A stretch of DNA of 64,000 nucleotides from contig NZ_CP042997.1 of NCBI RefSeq assembly GCF_008087625.1, forward strand, positions 4,464,001-4,528,000. The letters are read 5' to 3'. Below, in pieces: positions 53,527 through 62,212 of the stretch. A program made the translations under genes and the position numbers. Below the pieces are notes generated by a model. The model was given only the letters and a program-made list of their open reading frames with translations, was not told where the DNA came from and searched no databases. Origin of the DNA: Aquisphaera giovannonii. Its GTDB lineage: Bacteria > Planctomycetota > Planctomycetia > Isosphaerales > Isosphaeraceae. Positions within the stretch are counted from its first letter, which is position 1. Every line of letters starts with the position of its first letter.

Positions 53527-53570
53527 GGGCGACCGCCCCCAATGCCCTCGTCGCCCGGCCGGCCCGCGTG

Positions 53571-53576
53571 TACGAT
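53571..53576 (+). promoter_or_regulatory. Possible extended -10 element before aguB
   Basis: GTGTACGATGGGC holds TACGAT, 46 bp before the aguB ATG. No -35 match was found. Confidence 0.3.
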
Positions 53577-53622
53577 GGGCTCGGCGCGCCTGCGGGTGCA
53601 TGCGGCCGGGGGATGATCGACG

Positions 53623-54519
53623 ATGGGCGGACGGTCTGGCAGGTTCCGGGTGGCGCTCGTGCAGATGCGGTGCTCCACGGACGCCGACGAGAATCTGGAT
53701 CGCGCCTGCGGCATGCTCCGCGAGGCGGCGAAGGAAGGGGCCCAGGTGGCCTGCCTGCCGGAGCTCTTCCGGACGCAGTACTTCTGCCAGTCCGAAGACG
53801 CCGCGACGTTCGACCTGGCCGAGCCGATCCCCGGGCCCTCGAGCGAGGCCCTGGCGGCCGTGGCGAAGGAGGCCGGCATGGCCGTGGTCGGCTCGCTCTT
53901 CGAGCGGCGGGCCCCCGGCGTGTACCACAACACGGCCGTCGTCCTGGACGCCGACGGCACGCTCGTCGGCCGGTACCGCAAGATGCACATCCCGGACGAC
54001 CCCCTCTACTACGAGAAGTATTACTTCACCCCCGGCGACCTCGGCTTCAAGACCTTCCCCACGAAGTTCGGCCGGGTCGGGACGCTCGTCTGCTGGGACC
54101 AGTGGTACCCCGAGGCCGCGCGGCTCACCGCCATGCAGGGCGCGGAGGTCCTATTCTACCCGACGGCCATCGGCTGGCACCCGGCCGAGAAGGCCGAGTA
54201 CGGCGAGGCCCAGGCGAGCGCCTGGGAGACGATCCAGCGCTCGCACGCGATCGCCAACGGCGTGTACGTCGGGGCGGTGAACCGGATCGGCCACGAGGGG
54301 GCGAAGGACGGGGGCCTCGAGTTCTGGGGCGGCTCGTTCCTCGCGGACCCCTTCGGCCGGATCCTCGCGAAGGCCGGGCGCGACGCGGAGGAGGTCCTCG
54401 TCGCCGAGGTCGATCCGAGGCTCCAGGAGGAGACGCGCCGGAACTGGCCGTTCCTCCGCGACCGCCGGATCGACGCCTACGCGCCAATCACCCGCCGGTT
54501 CCTCGACCCCGAATCGTGA
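53623..54519 (+). CDS. aguB: N-carbamoylputrescine amidase
   Basis: A 298-residue nitrilase-family hydrolase that splits N-carbamoylputrescine into putrescine, CO2 and ammonia. The Glu-Lys-Cys catalytic set is visible: Glu in ACLPELFRTQYF, Lys in RYRKMHIPDDPLYYEKYYF and Cys in TLVCWDQWYPEAARL. The segment PDDPLYYEKYYFTPGDLGF is diagnostic for AguB against other nitrilases. Length fits. It lies 19 bp before aguA and together they complete the agmatine-to-putrescine route used in many plants and bacteria. Arginine decarboxylase is not in the window. Confidence 0.94.
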   Translation: MGGRSGRFRVALVQMRCSTDADENLDRACGMLREAAKEGAQVACLPELFRTQYFCQSEDAATFDLAEPIPGPSSEALAAVAKEAGMAVVGSLFERRAPGVYHNTAVVLDADGTLVGRYRKMHIPDDPLYYEKYYFTPGDLGFKTFPTKFGRVGTLVCWDQWYPEAARLTAMQGAEVLFYPTAIGWHPAEKAEYGEAQASAWETIQRSHAIANGVYVGAVNRIGHEGAKDGGLEFWGGSFLADPFGRILAKAGRDAEEVLVAEVDPRLQEETRRNWPFLRDRRIDAYAPITRRFLDPES

Positions 54520-54538
54520 CCCCGAGCCCGACCCCGCC

Positions 54539-55678
54539 ATGACCGACTCCTCCCCGCCCGATCCGCCCGCCCCGACCCCCGCCGCGCTCGGATTCCGGAT
54601 GCCCGCCGAGTGGGAGCCGCACGAGGCGACCTGGATCGCCTGGCCCCACAACCGCGAGGACTGGCCCGGCAAGTTCGCGCCGGTGCCGTGGGTCTACGCG
54701 GAGATCGTCCGGCACCTCGCCCGCGTCGAGATGGTCCACCTCGTCGTCGCCGGCGGCCACATGGAGAAGAAGGCCGCGGACCACCTGGACAGGGCGGGCG
54801 TGGACCTGTCCCGCGTCAGGTTCTTCCGGGCGCGCACGGACCGCGTCTGGCTGCGGGATTCCGGCCCCACGTTCGTCGTCCGCGACGGCGAGCCGCCGGC
54901 GGGAGGCGAGGCGGGCCGGGGAGAGTCGATCGGCCTGGTCCACTGGAAGTTCAACGCCTGGGCCAAGTACGACAACCACAAGCGGGACGCGAAGCTCCCC
55001 CGGCGGATCGCCGACGAGCTCGGCCTGCGGCGCTGGGTCCCGCGGGCCGAGGTGGACGGGGGGTCGCGTCGCGTGGTCCTCGAAGGGGGCGCGATCGACG
55101 TCAACGGCAGGGGGACGCTGCTGACGACCGAGGAGTGCCTGCTGAGCGAGGTCCAGTGCCGCAACCCCCGCATGGACCGCGCGGGGGTCGAGCGCGTGCT
55201 GGCCGATTACCTGGGCGCCCGCAACGTCGTCTGGCTGGGCCGGGGGATCGCCGGCGACGACACGCACGGCCACGTGGACGACATCGCCCGATTCGTGGAC
55301 GATCGCACCGTGGTGGCCGTCGTCGAGCCGAACGCCGACGACCCGAACCACGAGCCGCTGGCGGACAACGTCCGCCGGCTCGAGGCCGCGCGCGACCAGG
55401 ACGGCCAGCCGCTCCGCGTCGTCACCCTGCCGATGCCCGCGCCTCTGTACTTCGAGGGCCTGCGACTGCCGGCGAGCTACGCCAACTTCTACATCGCCAA
55501 CGGCCTGGTCCTGGTCCCCACGTTCAACGACCCGGCCGACCGCCTGGCGCTGAACACCCTGGCCGAGGTCTTCCCCTCCCGCCAGATCGTCGGCATCCAC
55601 GCCGTGGACCTGGTCCTCGGCCTGGGGACGCTCCACTGCCTCTCGCAGCAGCAGCCCAAGGCGCCGGGCAACGCCTGA
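54539..55678 (+). CDS. aguA: Agmatine deiminase
   Basis: A 379-residue guanidino-group enzyme that converts agmatine to N-carbamoylputrescine and ammonia. Seen: RMPAEWEPHEATWIAWPHN at the N-terminus, the substrate motif VWLRDSGPTFVV, GGAIDVNGRGTLLTTEECLL, GDDTHGHVDDIARFVDD with the catalytic His, and the nucleophile Cys in GLGTLHCLSQQQP near the C-terminus. A 15-residue Pro/Asp-rich N-terminal extension precedes the usual start. It is directly downstream of aguB, so the two reactions run in one operon. It ends close to a convergent palindrome. Confidence 0.95.
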   Translation: MTDSSPPDPPAPTPAALGFRMPAEWEPHEATWIAWPHNREDWPGKFAPVPWVYAEIVRHLARVEMVHLVVAGGHMEKKAADHLDRAGVDLSRVRFFRARTDRVWLRDSGPTFVVRDGEPPAGGEAGRGESIGLVHWKFNAWAKYDNHKRDAKLPRRIADELGLRRWVPRAEVDGGSRRVVLEGGAIDVNGRGTLLTTEECLLSEVQCRNPRMDRAGVERVLADYLGARNVVWLGRGIAGDDTHGHVDDIARFVDDRTVVAVVEPNADDPNHEPLADNVRRLEAARDQDGQPLRVVTLPMPAPLYFEGLRLPASYANFYIANGLVLVPTFNDPADRLALNTLAEVFPSRQIVGIHAVDLVLGLGTLHCLSQQQPKAPGNA

Positions 55679-55794
55679 TCAACGAGCCGCGATATCGGCA
55701 ATGTTGTGCAGGATGCGTCCGCGCCGGTGCTTGACGCATATGCATCAGACCAAGACGAATCTCCGCCGAGCGCGGGACACGGGGACGGCCCCCT

Positions 55795-55863
55795 GGGAGC
55801 CGGCTCCGGCCCGCGACCGGTTGAGCCGAGGTCGACCCCGGTCGCCGGCCGGAGCCGGCTCCC
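55795..55863. repeat. Perfect palindrome between convergent aguA and FG-GAP genes
   Basis: GGGAGCCGGCTCCGGC (55795-55810) and GCCGGAGCCGGCTCCC (55848-55863) are exact reverse complements. CGACCGG (55814-55820) and CCGGTCG (55838-55844) extend the stem inward. It fits the 203-bp gap of two convergent genes, as a terminator or mobile palindrome. Confidence 0.85.
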
Positions 55864-55881
55864 ACGGGCCGAGGAATCCCC

Positions 55882-57891
55882 CTACTCCGCGTGCTTCAGA
55901 TAATAGAGCCGGCCGTCCTCGGCGCCGATGACCAGGTCGGGGACGCCGTCGCGATCCCAGTCCACGACCGCGGGGCAGGTCGAGTGGCCGGCGAGGAGCC
56001 GGGAGGAGAGCGGCGGGCCGTCGCGGAACGTGGCGACGCAGGTGGCGGCGTCGGCGTCCACGTTCCGCATCAGGGTGGCGTTGCGGCTGTCCACGATCAG
56101 GTCGAGGGCGCCGTCGCCGTCCCAGTCGGCGAGCGTGAGCGTCCGGCGGCCGCTCGCGCCGGCCTCGCCGACGTTCAGCCGCAGCGGGCCGGCGAGGAGG
56201 CCCCGCGGCGTGTGCCTGGAGTCGAACGCCGAGGCCGGCTCCGAGCGGAAGATCCGCCGGCCCGGCTTCAGGAGGGCAGGGGAGCCGGCCGCGTCCCGCC
56301 TCCGCTCGTAGAACGCCAGGTAGCCCTCGTGGTCGAGCATGACGAGGTCGAGGAGCCCGTCGCGGTTCCAGTCGATCGCGGCCGGCGTGGTCCGCCACTC
56401 GGTCGCCAGCTCCCTCGGCCCGGGCGTCCACCACGTCCAGGCGGGCTTAGGCGGCGGGCCCGGCCAGTCCACCTCGACGGATCGCGCGGGCTCGAGCCTC
56501 GGTGCGGTGCGAGAGCCGGCGTTGCGATACCAGGCGACCTTGCCCCAGATCGAGTTGACCACGACGTCGAGGTCTCCGTCGCCGTCCCAGTCGGCGACGC
56601 AAGGCTGGGTGTATCCCCACTTCGCCTCGCAGGGGCCCTGGATCGACCCGTTCGGCCCGGCCATGATCCGGATCGGCGAGCCGCCGGCCTCGAGCAGCCG
56701 CGGCGCGGCCCATCGCGGGAGATGACCCGGCTCTCCGCCGAGGTTCTCGAACCAGCCGAGGTTCCCCGCCGAATCGCCGCAGACCAGGTCGGTGTCGCCG
56801 TCGCCGTCCCAGTCCGCCGCGCTCGGCGTGACCAGGGCGCCGAACTTGAGGTCATCGGCCTGCTGCTGGAAGTAGACCGGGGCCCTGAAGCGCGGGGTGC
56901 CGCCGAGCACGCGGCCGGTGTGCTCGATCAGGGCGACGCGGCCGTCCTCGTCGCCGCAGATCAGGTCGGTGTCGCCGTCGCCGTCCCAGTCGATGGCGAC
57001 CGGGACGATCATCTGGAGGTGCATCCTCACGGCCTCGCCCGACTCGTCCGCCAGCCGGCGGCCGGCCGCGAACGACGGCGCCCGCCGCGTGCCGACGTTC
57101 TCGAAGTAGGTGAAGCCGTCGAGGAACTCGCCGCAGATCAGGTCCAGGTCCCCGTCGCCGTCGTAGTCCGCCAGGCACGGCGAGGGCATGCCGAAGACGT
57201 CGATCGGCCTGCCGCCGGCCTCCAGCCGCCTCGGCGGGTCATAGGCCGGCGCCCCGGTCGAGCCGCGGTTGCGGATCAGGAAGACCAGTCCATGCAGCGG
57301 CCCGCGGGTCCATCTGCCCGTCGCGTCGAAGGCGTTGTCCCAGCCGTAGTCTGACCAGTCCTCCACGCCGACGAGGAGGTCGAGCGCCCCGTCGCCGTCG
57401 TAATCCGCATACTGCCACTGGTTGGCCCGCAGCCGCGACCCGGGGCCGACGAGGTTCGCCTCCGGGTAGATCGCCCTCGGCCGGTCGAGCCGATTCGCGC
57501 GGAAGCCCGCGAACTCCTTCGCCGGGGCGAGCACGCGGACCTCGCCGCCGACGTACGACGGCCGGATGTTCGTCACGCCCTCCGCGATCCGGACCGCCGC
57601 CTTGAACACCGGGAGCCTGCGGTCGCCGCCGGGGTTCTCGAAGACGTAGATCCCCCGGGACGGGACGTCGGGGCACGAGACGACCAGGTCCAGGTCGCCG
57701 TCCCCGTCGTAGTCCATCGGCAGCGGCCAGGCCCAGAGGCCGACGCCCAGGTCCACGACGAGCCCGGGCCGGTCGTACCTCAGCCGCTCGAGCGCCGGCT
57801 CCCCGGCGAGGGCCGTCGCGGCGGCCAGGGGCAGGAGGAGGCAGGCGGCGATCCGCCGCGCGAGCGATAGGTCCCCGGGAAGCCGCGTCAT
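55882..57891 (-). CDS. Secreted FG-GAP/VCBS repeat protein
   Basis: A 669-residue exported protein. ATG 57891 with GGAG nine bases upstream gives a signal peptide (RIAACLLLPLAAATALAGEP); GTG 57909 is an alternative. Nine calcium-binding loops of the D-x-D-x-D-G-x-x-D type are visible, such as DYDGDGDLDLVV, DWDGDGDTDLICG and DWDRDGVPDLVIG, each followed by a phrase on values or ENVG-like strands. Together they form a seven- to nine-bladed propeller like FG-GAP proteins. These bind surfaces or partner proteins in the envelope; no catalytic motif is present. It faces the aguA palindrome and is divergent from the Ser/Thr kinase. Confidence 0.87.
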   Translation of the reverse strand: MTRLPGDLSLARRIAACLLLPLAAATALAGEPALERLRYDRPGLVVDLGVGLWAWPLPMDYDGDGDLDLVVSCPDVPSRGIYVFENPGGDRRLPVFKAAVRIAEGVTNIRPSYVGGEVRVLAPAKEFAGFRANRLDRPRAIYPEANLVGPGSRLRANQWQYADYDGDGALDLLVGVEDWSDYGWDNAFDATGRWTRGPLHGLVFLIRNRGSTGAPAYDPPRRLEAGGRPIDVFGMPSPCLADYDGDGDLDLICGEFLDGFTYFENVGTRRAPSFAAGRRLADESGEAVRMHLQMIVPVAIDWDGDGDTDLICGDEDGRVALIEHTGRVLGGTPRFRAPVYFQQQADDLKFGALVTPSAADWDGDGDTDLVCGDSAGNLGWFENLGGEPGHLPRWAAPRLLEAGGSPIRIMAGPNGSIQGPCEAKWGYTQPCVADWDGDGDLDVVVNSIWGKVAWYRNAGSRTAPRLEPARSVEVDWPGPPPKPAWTWWTPGPRELATEWRTTPAAIDWNRDGLLDLVMLDHEGYLAFYERRRDAAGSPALLKPGRRIFRSEPASAFDSRHTPRGLLAGPLRLNVGEAGASGRRTLTLADWDGDGALDLIVDSRNATLMRNVDADAATCVATFRDGPPLSSRLLAGHSTCPAVVDWDRDGVPDLVIGAEDGRLYYLKHAE

Positions 57892-58267
57892 GTTCGCCCA
57901 CTCCGGCACCTCGATCGTGGTCGGCGACGTCTCCGGCTATCCTGCATGGCCGCGCGGCCCCCGTCCAGTACCCGGCCCGTCCGGAGGCGAGATGGGGCGG
58001 GGCCCATCGGAGTGGCCTGGTGGGGTCCGCTCGACGAGTGCTATGCTGGATCGTGGGCGCGGAGCCCCCTCCGGGATTCGCCCGGGGGGCGGGAGTCATC
58101 GCCGACGGCGCATCGCCCCGACCCGTCCCACGATCACCTGGCCGCCCGGCGCTCTCCTCCGGGCCGTCCGGGACGCCCGTCGTCGCGTCCGAGCCGATCG
58201 CGCCGGGCGGGCCGCGGGCACGACCCTCTCCGCATCCGCGAGCGACGGCGCAGGTTGGGGAGCCCTC
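57892..58267. other. Divergent intergenic region, FG-GAP protein / Ser-Thr kinase
   Basis: 376 bp between two outward-facing genes. TATGCT at 58042 is the only promoter-like element noticed. GGGGAG at 58254-58262 serves as the kinase ribosome binding site. Long frames that cross this gap have no recognisable domain. Confidence 0.45.
58042..58047 (+). promoter_or_regulatory. Possible extended -10 element before the TPR kinase
   Basis: GAGTGCTATGCTGGATC holds TATGCT after a TGC step, 221 bp before the kinase start. The distance is long and the -35 unclear. Confidence 0.3.
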
Positions 58268-60880
58268 ATGCCGGAACGCGAGCAACACGACGACGGCTCG
58301 CCCTCCGGGGCGGCGGGGCGGCCCCGGGCCGGCGCGATGCTCTCCGGGTCGCATTCCGGGCTCGACGGCCAGGCGCCTGCCCTCGTCGAGCTCGTGGAGG
58401 AGACGACCCGCCGGCTCCTCGAGGGCGAGGAGGTGGACCTGGACCGGCTCGCCGCCGAGCATCCGGACTGGGCCGATCTGCTCCGCGGCCTGATGCCGGC
58501 CATGCAGGGGCTGGCCGACCTCCGCGACGGCGACGGGGCGGTCCTCCCGGGCGACGGCCCGGCGACGGACGAGGACGCGACCTTCGCCGGCTTCCGGATC
58601 GTCCGCGAGGTCGGCCGGGGCGGCGTGGGGGTCGTGTATGAGGCGGAGCAGGTCGCGCTGCGGCGTCGGGTCGCCCTGAAGATCCTGCCGCAGTCCTCGG
58701 CCCTCGACCCGCGGGCCCTCCGGCGGTTCCAGCTCGAGGCCCAGGTCGCCGGCTGGCTCCAGCACCCGAGGATCGTGCCGGTGCACGACGTGGGCCTCGT
58801 CCGCGGGGTCCCCTACTACGCGATGCCGCTCATCGAGGGGGGGAGCCTGGCCGACCTCCTGGCCGAGCTCCGCGAGCTCGAGGCCATGCCGGGGCAGCCC
58901 GACGGCGAGCCATCGGCCGGCCGGGGCCCCGGCGGCCTGCTCGCGGGCCTGCTCGCGAGCCGATCCTCCGCGGAAGGCGGGGCGGGCGCCGCGCCCTCGC
59001 CCGGAGCCCCGGCCTCCCCGCTGCGGAGCCCGGCGTACTTCCGCGCGGTCGCCGAGCTGGGGATGCAGGCCGCGGAGGCGCTCGGCTACGCGCACGACCG
59101 CGGGGTCATCCACCGCGACATCAAGCCGGCCAACCTCCTCATCGACCGGCGGGGCGAGCTGTGGATCGCCGACTTCGGGATGGCCGACGTGCAGGGCGAG
59201 GCCGGCGTGACGATCACCGGCGACCTGCCCGGCACGCTCCGCTACATGAGCCCGGAGCAGGCGCTGGGCAAGCGGGCCCTCATCGACCGGCGCACGGACA
59301 TCTACTCGCTGGGCGTCACGCTCTTCGAGATGCTGACCCTGCGGCCGGCCGTGTCCGGGGAGGACCGCCAGGAGATCCTCCGGCGCGTCGCCGAGGAGGA
59401 GACCCCGTCCCCCCGGCGGCTGAACCCGGCCGTCCCCCCCGACCTGGTCACCATCGTCGCCCGGGCGACGGCGAAGGATCCCTCGAATCGCTACGAGACG
59501 GCCTGGCGCCTGGCCGAGGACCTCGACCGCTTCCTCGGCGGCCGCCCGATCCTCGCCCGACCGGTCGGCCCGATCGCGAGGGCGTGGCGATGGTGCCGCC
59601 GCAAGCCCGCGCTCGCGGGGCTGGCCGGCTCGCTGGCCGCCAGCGTGGTCGTCGTCCTCGTCGCCGTCACCTGGAGCTGGCGCGAGGCCCTGCGGCAGAG
59701 GGACCTCGTGGTCGCCGCCGAGCTCGAGGCGAGGGGCCAGGCCGCGAAGGCCGCGGCGATCAACCGCTTCCTGATCGAGGGGCTGCTCGAGCGGGCCGAG
59801 CCCGCGAGCAACCCCGCCGCCAGCCGCGTCACGCTCTCCGAGGCCCTCGACCGCGCGGCCCGGACCGTCGGCACGAGCTTCCTGGACCAGCCCGACGTCG
59901 AGGCGGCCATCCAGCTCGCGATCGGCCGCGCCTACCACGGGCTGGGCGAGTACTTCAAGAGCGAGGCCCACTACCGCGCCGCGCACAACCTGCTCCAGGG
60001 CATCTACGGCCCCGGGCCGGCGGAGCGGCTGGAGGCGGCCTCGGGGCTCGGGCATGTGCTCTCCCACCTGGGCCGATGGGAGGAGGCGGAGCGGCTCCTC
60101 CGCCCGACGCTGGACGACGCCCGCCGGCTCCTTGGCCGCCCCCACGGGACCTCGCTGGCCGCCGCGGAGAACCTCGCGGAGGTCCTCCGCGCCACGGGGC
60201 GCCTGGACGAGGCCGAGGCGCTGTACCGCGACTCGCTGGACGACGCGAGGCTCGCCCCGGGCCTGGATCCGGAGATCCGCTTCTCCGCGCGCTTCAACCT
60301 GGGCGACGTCTACCTCCGCCAGCGCCGATTCGCCGAGGCCGAGGCCCTCTATCGCGACCTCCTCGAGGAGCAGTCCAGGGAGAAGGGGCCGGAGCACCCC
60401 GACACGCTGACGACGCGGAACAACCTGGGGACCACGCTCGAGAAGCTCGACCGGCTCGAGGAGGCGGAGCGGATCTTCCGCGACTGCCTGGGCGTCGACC
60501 GCCGGGTCCTCGGCGACCACCATCCCGACACGGCGACGGCGATGTACAACCTCGGGCACGTGCTGCGTCGCGAGGGCCGGCTCGAGGAGGCGGAGCCCCT
60601 GATGCGCCGGAGCGTCGCCGAGCGCCGGCAGTCCTACGGCGCGGAGCACCCCGCCACGCTCTACATCACCAGCGGCCTCGCCGAGCTCCTCATGGCCCGC
60701 GGCGAGGCGGACGAGGCCGTGGCCCTGCTCCGGCCCTGCCTGGACGCCCAGGCCCGGGTCCTCGGCCGGGGCCACCGGGACACGATGCTCACCGCCGGCC
60801 GGCTCGAGGCCCTGACGCAGATCCGGGCACGCCTCGCCCCTCGGGACGCCGACCACTCCGGCGGGATGGCCGATCGCTGA
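58268..60880 (+). CDS. Ser/Thr protein kinase with membrane segment and TPR repeats
   Basis: An 870-residue PknB-like kinase. The N-terminal region (about residues 35-95) has the ALVELVEETTRRLLEGE-type segment that precedes many planctomycetal kinases. Kinase motifs: VGRGGVGVVYEAEQ (G-loop), RRVALKILP (Lys), HRDIKPANLLID (about 280-291), DFGMADV, GTLRYMSPEQ and RTDIYSLGVTLFEM. A stretch of about 55 residues, rich in Gly/Ala/Pro, is inserted before the catalytic loop. One membrane helix at about 447-465 (LAGSLAASVVVVLVAVT) is followed by at least six TPR units (LGRWEEAERLL, TGRLDEAEALYRDSL, LDRLEEAERIFRD). The TPR part would lie outside the membrane. It likely responds to envelope partners. 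Confidence 0.92.
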   Translation: MPEREQHDDGSPSGAAGRPRAGAMLSGSHSGLDGQAPALVELVEETTRRLLEGEEVDLDRLAAEHPDWADLLRGLMPAMQGLADLRDGDGAVLPGDGPATDEDATFAGFRIVREVGRGGVGVVYEAEQVALRRRVALKILPQSSALDPRALRRFQLEAQVAGWLQHPRIVPVHDVGLVRGVPYYAMPLIEGGSLADLLAELRELEAMPGQPDGEPSAGRGPGGLLAGLLASRSSAEGGAGAAPSPGAPASPLRSPAYFRAVAELGMQAAEALGYAHDRGVIHRDIKPANLLIDRRGELWIADFGMADVQGEAGVTITGDLPGTLRYMSPEQALGKRALIDRRTDIYSLGVTLFEMLTLRPAVSGEDRQEILRRVAEEETPSPRRLNPAVPPDLVTIVARATAKDPSNRYETAWRLAEDLDRFLGGRPILARPVGPIARAWRWCRRKPALAGLAGSLAASVVVVLVAVTWSWREALRQRDLVVAAELEARGQAAKAAAINRFLIEGLLERAEPASNPAASRVTLSEALDRAARTVGTSFLDQPDVEAAIQLAIGRAYHGLGEYFKSEAHYRAAHNLLQGIYGPGPAERLEAASGLGHVLSHLGRWEEAERLLRPTLDDARRLLGRPHGTSLAAAENLAEVLRATGRLDEAEALYRDSLDDARLAPGLDPEIRFSARFNLGDVYLRQRRFAEAEALYRDLLEEQSREKGPEHPDTLTTRNNLGTTLEKLDRLEEAERIFRDCLGVDRRVLGDHHPDTATAMYNLGHVLRREGRLEEAEPLMRRSVAERRQSYGAEHPATLYITSGLAELLMARGEADEAVALLRPCLDAQARVLGRGHRDTMLTAGRLEALTQIRARLAPRDADHSGGMADR

Positions 60881-61064
60881 TCCTCACGCCGCGAGCCCGG
60901 CCCCGGCCTCGCCCCCCCCCGGTGGGCCCCGGCCCTCTCCGCGCCCGGAATCCCACCCGCCACGAAGCGACAAATCATTGCCCCATAGCAACTTAAGAAA
61001 ATGCGTCGGCCCCCGCGTATCTTTTTCGAAGGGATCGCGGAACTAGGGCTTAGGAGGATCGAGG

Positions 61065-61679
61065 ATGACGGAGACCGCGAGCATCGTCCAGGGGCTGGTC
61101 GAGCGTGCCCTCCGGGGCGACCCGGCGGCGCGCCAGCAGCTGCTGGAGCACTACCGCGGCAGCCTGACGCGGATGGTCGCCTCCCGCCTCGACCGCCGGC
61201 TCGCCTCCCGCGTGGATCCGTCGGACGTCGTGCAGGACACCCTGGCCGACGCCTCCACGCGGATGGACGACTACCTGAGGGAGCGCCCCGTCCCGTTCCT
61301 CGCGTGGCTGCGGCGGCTCGCCGGCGAGCGCGTCATCGACGTGCACCGGCGGCACATCGCCTCGCAGCGGCGGAGCATCATGCGGGAGGACCGCGACGCG
61401 GACCGCCTCGGCGAGGAGTGGGGCCGGCTGGCGAACCGATTCCTGGCCAACGACACCAGCCCCAGCAACCGGCTGGCCCGCGAGGAGCGTCGGCAGCAGG
61501 TCACCGCGGCGTTGGCCGCCCTGCCGCCCCGCGACCGGGAGGTCCTGGTGATGCGGTACCTGGAGCAGCTCTCCGCCGCCGAGATGGCCGAGGCCCTCGA
61601 CGTCACCGAGGGCGCCGTCAAGGCCCGCCTGCTCCGCGCCCTGATCCGCATGCGGGGCCTCCTGGAGGACCGGCCATGA
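61065..61679 (+). CDS. ECF-type RNA polymerase sigma factor
   Basis: A 204-residue sigma-70 family ECF factor. Region 2: LLEHYRGSLTRMVASRLDRR, SRVDPSDVVQDTLADAS and FLAWLRRLAGERVIDVHRRH. Region 4: LPPRDREVLVMRYLEQLSAAEMAEALDVTEGAVKARL has the helix-turn-helix for -35 recognition. It is close to the ECF groups abundant in Planctomycetes that are linked to Ser/Thr kinases rather than classic anti-sigma factors. AGGAGG (61052-61057) gives a strong start at ATG 61065. It overlaps the following small gene by ATGA. Confidence 0.93.
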   Translation: MTETASIVQGLVERALRGDPAARQQLLEHYRGSLTRMVASRLDRRLASRVDPSDVVQDTLADASTRMDDYLRERPVPFLAWLRRLAGERVIDVHRRHIASQRRSIMREDRDADRLGEEWGRLANRFLANDTSPSNRLAREERRQQVTAALAALPPRDREVLVMRYLEQLSAAEMAEALDVTEGAVKARLLRALIRMRGLLEDRP

Positions 61680-61939
61680 TCGACCCCGGCCCCCTCCACC
61701 CGCAGGGCGAGGCCCGCCTGGCCGAGCTGACCGAGGAGATCACCGGCCGCCTGCTGGCCGGCGAGTCGTTCGACGCCGAATCGTACCTCGCCCGGCACCC
61801 GTCCTGCGCCGGGCCGATCCTCGACCTCTTGCCCACGATCCATGACCTCGCCGACCTCGGCCGGACCCTGGCGTCCGGGCGCAGGCGTCCCGCCCCGAGG
61901 CCGGCCCAGCCACCGAGGAGGGAAGGTCCACTCCCATGA
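61676..61939 (+). CDS. Mini-protein resembling the N-terminal segment of Planctomycetes kinases
   Basis: An 87-residue protein. Its LAELTEEITGRLLAGESFDAESYLARHP closely parallels the N-terminal segment of the kinase at 58268 (LVELVEETTRRLLEGE, then AAEHPDWADLL), including the RLL-x-GE and HP-positions and LLPTIHDLADL. No kinase core follows. The end is basic and Pro-rich (RRRPAPRPAQPPRRE). It overlaps the ECF sigma gene at its start and the lipoprotein gene at its end, each by ATGA. I infer a small regulator of the sigma factor or a binding partner of kinases, not shown. Confidence 0.6.
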   Translation: MIDPGPLHPQGEARLAELTEEITGRLLAGESFDAESYLARHPSCAGPILDLLPTIHDLADLGRTLASGRRRPAPRPAQPPRREGPLP

Positions 61940-62145
61940 AGTCTCCATCCGCATGGCCGCTCATCCCCCTGGCCCTGCCGCTGGGCGCCGCCCTGCTGCT
62001 CCTGCCCGCGTCCGGCTGCGGCGACGGGACGGTCAACGGTGCCGGCTCCATCGACGTGCCGAAGCCGGCCCCCTTCGAGGCGCCCACCCGCTCGTCCAAG
62101 GGGGGCAAGGCCGCCGGCACCGCGAAGCCGCAGCCCTCCCGCTGA
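61936..62145 (+). CDS. Small lipoprotein
   Basis: A 69-residue protein with a signal ending in a lipobox: [15 protein letters not shown], where the Cys would be lipid-modified. The mature part of about 40 residues is Gly/Ser/Lys/Pro-rich ([20 protein letters not shown], then [15 protein letters not shown]) with no domain. It overlaps the preceding mini-protein by ATGA and is followed 67 bp later by the DUF1559 gene. Short lipoproteins beside DUF1559 genes are common in Planctomycetes; role unknown. Confidence 0.7.
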   Translation: MKSPSAWPLIPLALPLGAALLLLPASGCGDGTVNGAGSIDVPKPAPFEAPTRSSKGGKAAGTAKPQPSR

Positions 62146-62212
62146 AGACCACCCCTCTCCCACCTTTCCCGACTCGCCATTCTTCCCATCCCGTCCCACT
62201 GAGGATCGTCCT

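Noticed and set aside
57239-60856. 1205-residue minus-strand open frame
   Set aside because: It is antisense to the Ser/Thr kinase; high GC removes stops. No domain is readable and the plus-strand frame has full kinase motifs.
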